Origin: Nitratireductor sp.
Lineage (GTDB): Bacteria > Pseudomonadota > Alphaproteobacteria > Rhizobiales > Rhizobiaceae
Direction: 5' to 3'
DNA: 53,533 nt
NCBI GenBank assembly: GCA_020441855.1
Contig: JAGRLL010000086.1
Coordinates: 10,036-63,568, forward strand
A program made the position numbers and the translations under genes. Below the pieces are notes generated by a model, which was not told the DNA's origin, did no database searches, and was given only the letters and a program-made list of their open reading frames with translations. The stretch's first letter is position 1, and each line of letters opens with the position of its first letter. This document shows positions 47,097 to 53,533 of this stretch, piece after piece.

Positions 47097-47431
47097 ATTT
47101 CGCTCACGGCGTGATTTCTGGTTCCCGGTCGCGCTGCCGCGCTCCTCGCCTCTTGACCTGGCCGGCCGGCCGCCTCTTCGGCGGCTTGGTGCGCCGGCCT
47201 TTGGCTGCGCATACGCTCACGGGCTGGCACGCAGGCTAGCCGCCTGCGCTTGCCCTGCCGCGCGGGGAAACCCTCGCCCGGTTTGAACCTTCCCGGCCGC
47301 GCCATGGTGCGGCTCGCCTGGTTTGAACCTTCCCTGCCGGGCGGTTGCCCGGCTCGCCTCTTGGAATTTCCCGTCCCGCGTAACCGGCCGCGCACGCGTC
47401 TGGCCGACCCTCTTTGCAACAGGAGCAAGAC
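47097..47431. repeat. Repeat-filled gap before the tail sheath gene
   Basis: This 335-bp stretch has no gene. It holds R2 flanks (CTCACGGCG from 47102; GGCCGGCCGGCCGCCTCTTCGG to 47189) with a complete R1 (47122-47155) between them, an R3 (47214-47267; GCAGGC-TAGCC-GCCTGC stem), and two more minus-strand R1 copies (47290-47320, lacking the end; 47330-47363). After that come about 60 bp leading to the sheath Shine-Dalgarno. R1 within R2 parallels R1 within R3 at 12.2 kb. Confidence 0.85.
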
Positions 47432-48664
47432 ATGACCGCACCCAATTTTGGCATGCAATTCTCGCGTCCGGCCGACGAACCGGTTCCGGTGATCGGCGCG
47501 GATTTCTCGAAAATCCTGATCGTCGACACATCGGAAGACGCCTCGGAGGAAAGCTTCCCCGAAGACACGCCCGTGCGGTTTTCCTCGGCCGACACCGACG
47601 CCGTCGCCGATCTGGGCACCGGCCTGCTCAAAGCGCATTTGCAGGCCATCAACGACCAGCTCGACGGTCTCAATCACGGCGCCGATGTCACGGTCGTGCG
47701 TGTCGCCGAGGGTGTCGACGCCGCCGCGACCGCCGCCGCCATCGTCAACATCATCAATTCGATCACCGACATTCCGAGTGCGGTCAACGCGACGCCGCGC
47801 ATCGTGGTCGCCGGCAGTACCGCATGGCGCGCCGACCTCGACACGACCAACCCGGTCGTCGCCGCGCTGGAGGCCAATCTGGGCAAAATCCTCGCCGTCG
47901 CCCCGGTCGATGTCGACGACACCTCGGCGGCCAACGCGATCGATGCGCGCGAGACGATGACCTCGGAACGCATGATCCCGATCGGCGTCGCCGCGCGGGT
48001 TTATGAGGGCGCGAACCTTGTGACGCGGCCGATGTCCTCGCGGGTCGCCGGCCTGTTCGTTCGCACCGACAACGCCAGTCTCGGCAAGCCGTTCAACCCG
48101 ATCGCCAACCGGCCGATCTACGGCATGGCCGGCCTTTCGCGCAAAATCCCCTTCTCGCTGCTCGACGGCTCGACCGAGGGCCAGCAGATGCTTGCGGCGA
48201 ATGTCTCGATCGTCGCCGAGGGCGAGGTCGGCGTCGATGGCGCGGTCGCCGATGGCGGCTTCGTCTTCATCGGCACCGACAACGCCCAGACCGGGGAATT
48301 GTGGGAACAGTTCCACCAGGTGCGCGGCACCGACTATCTGGTCGTCAAGATCATGCAGATCACGCGGCAATTCCTCGGCCAGAAAATCACGGCCGACATG
48401 GCGGAAGCCTGGATCAACTCGATCGCCTTCATGCTGCGCGACCACAAGGCGGCCGACGACATCCTCGGCTACACGCCGGCAAACCAGATGTTCAAGGCTT
48501 CCAAGAACTCGCCGGAAAACATCCGCCTCGGCCAGCTCACCCTCGACATCGGCATCGAGCCGGCGCCGGTGTTCAAGCTGGCGAACCACGAAATCCGCCG
48601 CTACCGCCCTGCGGTCGAGGGGCTGGTTTCCGAGATCATCGCGCGGTTGAACGCCGCGGCTTGA
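47432..48664 (+). CDS. Tail sheath protein FI
   Basis: A protein of 410 residues. PVPVIGADFSKILIVDTSEDA, TPRIVVAGSTAWRADLDTTNPVVAALEANLGKILAVAPVD, RPIYGMAGLSRKIPFSLLDG, NRLGV-equivalent TDNAQTGELWEQFHQVRGTDYLVVKIMQITRQFLGQKI. The contracting outer sheath. AGGAG lies upstream of ATG 47432. Together with FII it shows a myovirus-type tail. Confidence 0.93.
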   Translation: MTAPNFGMQFSRPADEPVPVIGADFSKILIVDTSEDASEESFPEDTPVRFSSADTDAVADLGTGLLKAHLQAINDQLDGLNHGADVTVVRVAEGVDAAATAAAIVNIINSITDIPSAVNATPRIVVAGSTAWRADLDTTNPVVAALEANLGKILAVAPVDVDDTSAANAIDARETMTSERMIPIGVAARVYEGANLVTRPMSSRVAGLFVRTDNASLGKPFNPIANRPIYGMAGLSRKIPFSLLDGSTEGQQMLAANVSIVAEGEVGVDGAVADGGFVFIGTDNAQTGELWEQFHQVRGTDYLVVKIMQITRQFLGQKITADMAEAWINSIAFMLRDHKAADDILGYTPANQMFKASKNSPENIRLGQLTLDIGIEPAPVFKLANHEIRRYRPAVEGLVSEIIARLNAAA

Positions 48665-48668
48665 CCGA

Positions 48669-48875
48669 TCTCACGCGCCGTACCGCCCTGTGCATGACGG
48701 CCTGACACCGGCCTATGCACAGGGCTGGCGCTCCGATGGGGCGGCCTGACCGGCCGGCCCCTCTTCGGGGCTTGTGAGAGTGTTCCGGCTTCGCCGGATG
48801 GCACCTATCCCTGCGTGGCAGGGCAAGCTTGTGCGGCTAGCGCAAGCGCCAGCCCGTGAACGCACGCGAGGCCGG
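48669..48875. repeat. R2 and reversed R3 between sheath and tube genes
   Basis: R2 at 48669-48774: first stem CCCTGTGCAT/ATGCACAGGG (10 bp, with a long loop), middle GCTCCGATGGGGCGGCC, TGACCGGCCGG, second stem CCCC-TCTTC-GGGG. A small hairpin CCGGC-TTC-GCCGG follows. Reversed R3 at about 48808-48871 (CCCTGCGTGGCAGGGCAAGC to GCCAGCCCGTGAACG). This 270-bp gap has no gene. Confidence 0.8.
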
Positions 48876-48934
48876 ACGGCCTTGCGGAAGCTGACAAAAC
48901 CAGCGCGAAAACACAACCGAAAGGAACCTACCCC

Positions 48935-49447
48935 ATGCAGCCGCTTTACATGCTGACCGCCGTCGACGTGCGCCGGGCCGAACAGGCCGGCTCCAGCCGC
49001 GCGACGACCATCGACAAGATCACCATCCCGGCCGTCACCTTCGCCACGGCCGCGCGCAATCCGGGCGGCGGCGTCATGGCCGTCGATCATGTAATGCCGC
49101 GTATCGAGGCGCCCGAACCGAAATTCATGGTCAAGGGCATCGACACCGAAATCTTCACCGGCTTCGGCCTGCGCCAGCGCTGGGTTTTCGCCGCCGCCTA
49201 TCGCGACAAGAAAACCAATCTCGCGCTGCCGGCCCGCGCCGTGATCGAGGGCGCGATCATGCAATGGGAACCCGACGAAAGCGACCCGGCGCAATTCCAG
49301 GGCTGCAACCACGTCATCAAGGAAGTTACGCATTACGAGTTCTCGCTGAACGGCGAGGAACTCTGGTACGCCGACGACGAGGAGCGCGTGCTTCGCATCA
49401 AGGGCGAGGATTTGTTTGCCGCCGAACGCACCGCGCTCGGGGCTTGA
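48935..49447 (+). CDS. Major tail tube protein FII
   Basis: A protein of 170 residues: YMLTAVDVRRAEQAGSSRATTIDKITIPAVTF, RIEAPEPKFMVKGIDTEIFTGFGLRQRWVFAAAYRDKK, EVTHYEFSLNGEELWYADDEERVLRIKGEDLF. The inner tube of the contractile tail, in the P2 order after FI. Confidence 0.92.
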   Translation: MQPLYMLTAVDVRRAEQAGSSRATTIDKITIPAVTFATAARNPGGGVMAVDHVMPRIEAPEPKFMVKGIDTEIFTGFGLRQRWVFAAAYRDKKTNLALPARAVIEGAIMQWEPDESDPAQFQGCNHVIKEVTHYEFSLNGEELWYADDEERVLRIKGEDLFAAERTALGA

Positions 49448-49478
49448 ACCGTTGCGCGAGGCCGTTCGGCCTCGCTGG

Positions 49479-49575
49479 CGTTCACGGGCTGGCGCTTGCG
49501 CTCGTCGCGCAAGTTTGCCCTGCCACGCAGGGGCGGTGCGCCGGATAGCTGGCGGGCCGCTCTTCGGTGGCGTGA
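49479..49575 (+). repeat. R3 and partial R2 between tube and chaperone genes
   Basis: R3 at 49479-49532 (CGTTCACGGGCTGGCGCTTG, CGCTCGTCGCGC part, TTTGCCCTGCCACGCAGGGG). R2 3' part at about 49535-49575 (GGCGGGCCGCTCTTCGGTGG). A GGCC-GTTC-GGCC hairpin (49461-49472) precedes them. No gene in the 170-bp gap. Confidence 0.7.
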
Positions 49576-49617
49576 TCGAGTGATGCGGCATGTGCCGCGA
49601 CAATGGAGACGAAAGAC

Positions 49618-49983
49618 ATGGCAGACAGTGAAACGAAGGCCGCCGGGCAAGAGGCGCCGCCGCCCGAAGACAATCGCGCCGCGCAGGCGAAGATCACGAG
49701 CGTGAAGGTGGACCTCGAATACCCGTTCGAGCATGACGGGCGCACCGTCGATGCGCTGATCTTCCGCCGCATGCGCGCCGGCGACGCGCTGGCCGGTGAA
49801 AACGAGACGAACGAAATCCGCGCCGGTTATGCGCTCTATGCCGTGCTTGCCGGGGTCGACATTGAAGCAATCGAAAAGCTCGACCTCGCCGATCTGGAAA
49901 CCATCACCGACCGGATCGCCCCGATGCTGGGAAAGCATGGCGCCGCGGCGGTGAAGGCGGCGCGCCGGAAGGCAACAGCGTAA
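49618..49983 (+). CDS. Tail assembly chaperone E
   Basis: A protein of 121 residues: KVDLEYPFEHDGRTVDALIFRRMRAGDALA, NEIRAGYALYAVLAGVDIEAIEKLDLADLETI. It matches P2 gpE, which coats the tape measure during tail assembly. Start at 49618 with GGAG upstream; ATG 49603 is in frame but lies over that Shine-Dalgarno. Near the N-terminus GQEAPPPEDN includes CAAGAGGCG, possibly an eroded R1. Confidence 0.88.
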   Translation: MADSETKAAGQEAPPPEDNRAAQAKITSVKVDLEYPFEHDGRTVDALIFRRMRAGDALAGENETNEIRAGYALYAVLAGVDIEAIEKLDLADLETITDRIAPMLGKHGAAAVKAARRKATA

Positions 49984-50129
49984 GCTGGCGCGAACTGATC
50001 GCGGCCACCGCGCGTGGCCTCAATACCTCGATCGACGCCGTCGAGAATTGGGATATCGACAAGTTCCTCGCCTATGTCGACACGCTCGGCCGGATGGCGA
50101 AGCGCGAGACGCCTAAAACCAGTCGGTGA
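49618..50129 (+). CDS. Frameshifted chaperone E+E' (-1 frameshift product)
   Basis: A -1 shift at GGGAAAG (49929-49935) leaves the E frame and reads on to the TGA at 50127-50129, giving about 170 residues. The added tail is AWRRGGEGGAPEGNSV then SWRELIAATARGLNTSIDAVENWDIDKFLAYVDTLGRM, which is the kind of C-terminus seen on T-type extensions that bind the tape measure. The gene order FII-E-E'-T and the shift direction are as in P2, and the heptamer is the one used by lambda G/T. Confidence 0.8.
49929..49935 (+). other. Slippery heptamer for -1 frameshifting
   Basis: G GGA AAG in the E frame (codons CTG GGA AAG), of the X XXY YYZ form, 46 bp before the zero-frame stop. Re-pairing in the -1 frame gives GGG AAA, so both tRNAs keep good contacts. 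The GC-rich sequence that follows could form a stimulatory structure. Confidence 0.8.
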
Positions 50130-50499
50130 CTTCCTCGATCGCGGCGGCGATGTCGATCGGCTCGCCGCTCCAGTCGCGCAAGGGAACACTGCCGCCGGCG
50201 ACCAGTTCGACCGTGTCGCCGGCGAGCAATTGTTTCGCCTTGCCATTGACGCGGTAGACCGCCGGGCTGTCGCCCGGCTCGACGATCACCAGCACGTCGG
50301 GCGTCTTCGCGCCGGCCGGCCGGCAAAGCACGAATTCGTGGCCGGCATAGTCGTCGCGCTTGCAACTCACGGCCGCGAACGCCTTCGCCTTCACCAAATG
50401 CAGTTCGACGGCGTCGGCGAGGTCGCGCACCGACGCGGCCTTCGCCCCGCCCGCCGCAACGCCGGCGAGCAACATTCCTGCCATCAATGCCTTGCGCAT
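50113..50499 (-). CDS. Secreted/periplasmic moron on the opposite strand
   Basis: A protein of 128 residues on the minus strand inside the plus-strand tail operon. MRKALMAGMLLAGVAAGGAKA is a signal peptide. The mature part (VRDLADAVELHLVKAKAFAAVSCKRDDYAGHEFVLCRP, DVLVIVEPGDSPAVYRVNG) has two cysteines that could pair. GGAGG precedes the ATG. The 3' end overlaps E' by 17 bp. Opposite orientation, own ribosome-binding site and export signal are marks of a lysogeny-expressed moron. The role is unknown. Confidence 0.75.
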   Translation of the reverse strand: MRKALMAGMLLAGVAAGGAKAASVRDLADAVELHLVKAKAFAAVSCKRDDYAGHEFVLCRPAGAKTPDVLVIVEPGDSPAVYRVNGKAKQLLAGDTVELVAGGSVPLRDWSGEPIDIAAAIEEVTDWF

Positions 50500-50528
50500 G
50501 AAACAACCTCCAAGGGTGTAAAACTGGC

Positions 50529-52817
50529 ATGAGCACGCTAACCGCGCAACTGGTTGTCTCGCTTGTCGACCGTGCGACCGCCCCGGCCCGCGCCGTGGCG
50601 CAGTCGGTCGGCCGGCTGCGCGACATGCAGATGGCGAACGCAAAGGCGATGGCCGCAACCCGCGCCCAGATGCTCGACGCGGTCGCCATGGCCTACATGC
50701 TCAAGCGCGCCATCACCGCGCCGATCAATGCGGCGATCGAGTTCGAAAGCGCCATGGCCGATGTGCGCAAGGTCGTCGACTTCGACGAGCCGGACGGGCT
50801 GGAGAAGCTCGGCGACCAGATCCTTGAAATGTCGCAACGCCTGCCGATGGCGGCCAAGGATATTGCCGCGATCGTTGCCGCGGCCGGCCAGGCCGGCATG
50901 GCCGGCGACGAACTGACCGAATTCGCCGAACTGGCGGTCAAGGTCGGCGTCGCCTTCGACATGACGGCCGAACAGACGGGCGAAGCGCTCGCCAAGATCA
51001 AGACCGCCTTGGGCCTGACCGTCGCCGAGACGGGCGCGCTTGCCGATGCCATCAACTACCTGTCCAACACGTCGGCGTCTTCGGCGCCCGACCTGATCGA
51101 CTTCATGCGCCGGGTCGGGTCGGTCGGCAAGCAATACGGCTTCACGGCCGAGCAGACGGCCGCTTTCGGTTCCGCCATGATCGCCGCCGGCGCCGAGGCG
51201 AACGTCGCCGCGACTTCGTTCCGCAACATGGGCAAGGCGCTGGTCAAGGGCGAGGCCGCGACGAAGGCCCAGCGCACCGCCTTCAAGAAACTCGGCCTCG
51301 ACGCAAGGAAGGTCGCCGCCGACATGCAGAAGGATGCTGTCGGCACGACGATGCGCGTGATCGAGGCGATCCGCAAATTGCCCGAAGAGGTGCAGGCATC
51401 GACGATCAGCCAGCTCTTCGGCGACGAGGCGCGCGCGATCGCGCCACTGATCGACAACGCGCAATTGCTTGAACAGGCGCTGGGGTCTGTCGCGGACAAG
51501 GCAAGTTATCTCGGGTCAGCGACTGAAGAATTCGAAAGGGTGGCATCGACCACCAAGTACCAGCTTCAAGCCTTGAGAAACAGATTCGAGGCGCTGGGCA
51601 TCGCCATCGGCTCGGCGCTCCTGCCGGGCCTCAATCGTCTGATGGAAGTGATCGGCCCGATCGTCGGCGCCATCACGGGCGTTGCGCGCGCCTCGCCCCA
51701 TGCGACCGCCGCCATCGTGGCGCTGACCGCCGGCCTTGTCGGCTTGCGGATCGCCACGCTGGCCGCGCGCTATGCCTTCCTGTTCATGAAGGGCGGCGCG
51801 ATCGACGCGGCAATCGGTGTGGCGAAGGGCGCCGGGCTGATCGTCGGGGCAATGAAGCAAATCCGGCTTGCCATCCTCGGCGCGACCATGCTTTCGGCGG
51901 TCGGCGGCGGCGGCATTTTCGCCGGCATCGTTTCGGGCATCGTCTCGGTTGTCGGCGCCATTGCCGGCGCGGCAACCGCCATCACCGCGCCGATTGCGGC
52001 GATCATCCTCGCAGTCGCCGGCGTGGCGCTGGCGATCTACAATTATTGGGAACCGATTTCCAATTTCGTTTCCGGCTTCGCCGAGATCATCGGCTCGGCG
52101 CTGGCCTCGATCGCGGGCGCGCTGGGAAGCTGGGCGAAGCAAAAAATCGTCGACATTGCTGGCGCGCTCGGCCTCGACCCGGCCGCCGTCTCCGCCTCGA
52201 TCGACAGCATCGTCGCGATGGCTTCCGCCCTGCCCGGCAAAATCCTCGCCGGCATCAAGTCGGCGGCCGGCGGCATCGGTAGCTGGCTTTCCGAAATCTT
52301 CACGATGAACGACTACTCGGCCGAGGCCGAGGCCGGCTTCCGCGATGCGGGCCGCCGGCTCGCCCAGGCGCTGCTCGACGGCATCAAGTCGCTTACCGGC
52401 AGCATTCTCGGTTTTGTCGGGGGGCTTGCGTCGAGCGCGGCCGCCAAGGCCAAGTCGGCGGTTGCCACGGTGAGGGGTTACCTCTCCGGCGGCTCTACCG
52501 CCTCGCCCGGCGTCGACGGCGCGCGTGCCGCCGGCGGGCCGATCGTCGCGGGGCGAACCTACCTGACCGGCGAACACGGGCCGGAACTGATCACGGCGGC
52601 GCGCAACGGGTACGTGCACGACGCGCAATCGACCGCCCGCATGGCCGCCGGCGGCCGCGCCGGCGCGCCGTCCTACCAGATCAGCGTCGGCGACATCATC
52701 GTCCAGGGCGTGCGTGACCCGGCCGCTGCGGCGCGCCAGATCGCCGAACAACTCGGCGGCGAACTGAAGGAAGCGCTTCGCGGTCTCCAGGCTGATACCG
52801 AATGGAGCGTGGCATGA
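50529..52817 (+). CDS. Tail tape measure protein T
   Basis: A protein of 762 residues. N-terminal TMP-core domain (EFESAMADVRKVVDFDEPDG, LPMAAKDIAAIVAAAGQAGMAGDELTEFAELAVKVG, SAAAFGSAM-type repeats, ATSFRNMGKALVKGEAA), two hydrophobic stretches (about 390-425 and 455-505) and a tip with GRTYLTGEHGPELITAARNGYVHDAQSTARM. It fixes tail length and may form a channel during DNA injection. Length predicts a tail of about 115 nm at the usual 1.5 A per residue. Confidence 0.92.
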   Translation: MSTLTAQLVVSLVDRATAPARAVAQSVGRLRDMQMANAKAMAATRAQMLDAVAMAYMLKRAITAPINAAIEFESAMADVRKVVDFDEPDGLEKLGDQILEMSQRLPMAAKDIAAIVAAAGQAGMAGDELTEFAELAVKVGVAFDMTAEQTGEALAKIKTALGLTVAETGALADAINYLSNTSASSAPDLIDFMRRVGSVGKQYGFTAEQTAAFGSAMIAAGAEANVAATSFRNMGKALVKGEAATKAQRTAFKKLGLDARKVAADMQKDAVGTTMRVIEAIRKLPEEVQASTISQLFGDEARAIAPLIDNAQLLEQALGSVADKASYLGSATEEFERVASTTKYQLQALRNRFEALGIAIGSALLPGLNRLMEVIGPIVGAITGVARASPHATAAIVALTAGLVGLRIATLAARYAFLFMKGGAIDAAIGVAKGAGLIVGAMKQIRLAILGATMLSAVGGGGIFAGIVSGIVSVVGAIAGAATAITAPIAAIILAVAGVALAIYNYWEPISNFVSGFAEIIGSALASIAGALGSWAKQKIVDIAGALGLDPAAVSASIDSIVAMASALPGKILAGIKSAAGGIGSWLSEIFTMNDYSAEAEAGFRDAGRRLAQALLDGIKSLTGSILGFVGGLASSAAAKAKSAVATVRGYLSGGSTASPGVDGARAAGGPIVAGRTYLTGEHGPELITAARNGYVHDAQSTARMAAGGRAGAPSYQISVGDIIVQGVRDPAAAARQIAEQLGGELKEALRGLQADTEWSVA

Positions 52818-52866
52818 TCATGTCTCGCGCGCCGCACCGCTTCGCGCATGACGGGCGTCGGCCCTA

Positions 52867-53035
52867 TGCGCTCGCTGGCGCTCCGACGGGGCGGCGCATG
52901 GGCGCCGGGCGCTCTTCGCTCCTGCATGCCTCCAAAGCCGCCGAAGAGGCGGTCGGCCGAAAGGCCGCCCAACCGGAGCCGCAGCCAGCCTGCCCGCCGA
53001 CCAGGCGGGCGCGGGCGTTGCGCGGCGTGAGGTAA
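52867..53035. repeat. Two R2 repeats head to head between T and U
   Basis: A partial R2 on the plus strand (about 52871-52924: GGCGCTCCGACGGGGCGGCGC ... GCTCTTCGC) is followed by a full R2 on the minus strand (about 52926-53035; GCCC-GCC TGGTC GGC-GGGC stem, CCGCCTCTTCGGCGG stem). A 73-codon frame from ATG 52814 (ATGA with T) spans both, but consists of little else than repeat translation, so I do not call it a gene. Confidence 0.75.
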
Positions 53036-53038
53036 CAA

Positions 53039-53473
53039 ATGCTATACATGCTGGGTTCCGTCACCATGGACACGCGGCCTTTCAACGCCGACGCGGTCGA
53101 GCGCCAGGCCTCGGCCGACCTTGCCGCCAAGCCGGTGATCGGCGGGCTGGAGCCTTCCGAGTTCATGGGCGAAGGCGCCGACGAGATAACCATTTCGGGG
53201 CAATTGCTGCCAACCCGGATCGGCGGGCTAAGCCAGCTCGAAACGCTGCACTCGATGCGCCGCTCGGGCATGCGCTTCCCGCTGATGCGGGGCGACGGCA
53301 CGCGGCTGGGCACCTTCGCGATCACGCGCATTTCGGAAAGCCATTCGCATCTGATGCGCGACGGCCGGCCCTTCGTGCTCGGCTATTCGGTGACGTGCAA
53401 GAAAGTTGCGGCCGGCGGCGGCTATTCGTCCGGCATGATCGCCGGCCTGCTGTCGCTCTTCGGGGTCGCGTGA
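53039..53473 (+). CDS. Tail protein U (tail terminator)
   Basis: A protein of 144 residues: MLYMLGSVTMDTRPFNADAVERQ, KPVIGGLEPSEFMGEGADEITISGQLLPTRIGGLSQLETLHSMRRSG, FAITRISESHSHLMRDGRPF. This is the P2 gpU pattern. It directly precedes gene D in TGATG coupling. No separate gene X is seen. Confidence 0.9.
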   Translation: MLYMLGSVTMDTRPFNADAVERQASADLAAKPVIGGLEPSEFMGEGADEITISGQLLPTRIGGLSQLETLHSMRRSGMRFPLMRGDGTRLGTFAITRISESHSHLMRDGRPFVLGYSVTCKKVAAGGGYSSGMIAGLLSLFGVA

Positions 53474-53533
53474 TGTCGTGGTCTGTATCGTGGCAGGTGT
53501 TCATCGGCGGGGCCGACTTCTCGTCGAAGCTGG
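53473..53533 (+). CDS. Tail protein D (late control/hub), 5' end only
   Basis: Only 20 codons are visible: MSWSVSWQVFIGGADFSSKL. The start overlaps the U stop (TGATG) and the order U-D is that of P2, where gpD is the baseplate hub. The short sequence alone would not identify it. Confidence 0.6.
   Translation, partial: MSWSVSWQVFIGGADFSSKL

Noticed and set aside
7035..47363. R1 repeats as a dispersed CRISPR array
   Set aside because: Copies are dispersed, differ in the centre, lie in both orientations and often inside genes. There are no regular spacers and no cas genes.
7035..47363. R1 repeats as integron attC sites (variable palindromes with conserved ends)
   Set aside because: The required RYYYAAC/GTTRRRY cores are missing, there is no integron integrase, and many copies lie within coding sequence rather than between cassettes.
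46994..48589. A 531-codon minus-strand frame opposite the sheath gene
   Set aside because: The plus strand is an unmistakable FI sheath. The antisense frame is held open by third-position G/C bias.
52814..53035. A 73-codon gene between T and U
   Set aside because: It has a coupled start but nearly all residues come from two R2 repeats; kept as a repeat feature only.
7035..53035. A toxin-antitoxin, retron or abortive-infection system
   Set aside because: I looked for reverse transcriptase, HEPN, PIN, RelE or MazF patterns and known antitoxins across the accessory genes and found none I could support.

Overview
The window reads as the chromosome of an alphaproteobacterium, most likely of the order Hyphomicrobiales (Rhizobiales). 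The base composition is GC-rich, the first 5.6 kb holds ordinary chromosomal genes (mgtE, a secreted 5'-nucleotidase with LysM, a HerA-type ATPase, tRNA-Leu), and the rest, from about 5.65 kb to beyond the right edge, is one large prophage integrated at the 3' end of tRNA-Leu(GAG). The right attachment site and the lysis genes are not in the window.

Prophage layout. (1) 5.7-10.2 kb, minus strand: a leftward operon of small genes with ATGA overlaps that ends in a tyrosine integrase. (2) 10.2-11.7 kb: immunity region with an S24/XRE repressor, a Cro-like protein and 15-bp TATGCGTTWCGCATA operators. (3) 12.3-26.8 kb, plus strand: a long overlapping operon for DNA metabolism. It holds four DNA methyltransferases (ParB-MT-A70 fusion, DPPY type, Dam-like, C5 type), a Lar-like protein, a DHH phosphoesterase, a GapR-like/Rmf-like fusion, an AAA+ ATPase, an ASCH protein and a replication initiator that appears to contain the origin (23-bp-phased iterons). 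(4) 26.8-27.5 kb: a NusG-like protein just ahead of the late genes, a plausible late antiterminator. (5) 27.7-38.8 kb: a lambda-type head module (small and large terminase, portal B, gpW-like, S49 protease, scaffold, decoration D, capsid E) with a moron of atypical composition. (6) 38.8-53.5 kb: a P2-type contractile tail module (V, W, J, I, DUF4815 protein, fibre, sheath FI, tube FII, E and the frameshifted E', tape measure T, U, start of D), interrupted by one antisense moron with a signal peptide.

The most unusual feature is a set of GC-rich palindromic repeats spread through the prophage and not seen in the 5.6 kb of flanking chromosome. Family R1 (about 25 copies, roughly 35 bp) has fixed ends, CAAGAGGCGAG and GACCGGGA(A/C), around a centre whose sequence changes from copy to copy but stays self-complementary. 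R2 (about 105 bp, two stems) and R3 (about 50 bp) behave the same way. Copies lie between genes, at gene junctions where they supply stop codons and Shine-Dalgarno bases, and in frame inside genes, including two copies inside conserved parts of the DUF5131 protein. One R1 lies inside an R3 and another inside an R2. This resembles the in-frame palindromic elements of Rickettsia, here in a temperate phage. No transposase that could move them is visible. A second unusual feature is the C5 methyltransferase gene, whose 3' half is open in two frames that both carry conserved methyltransferase tail motifs.
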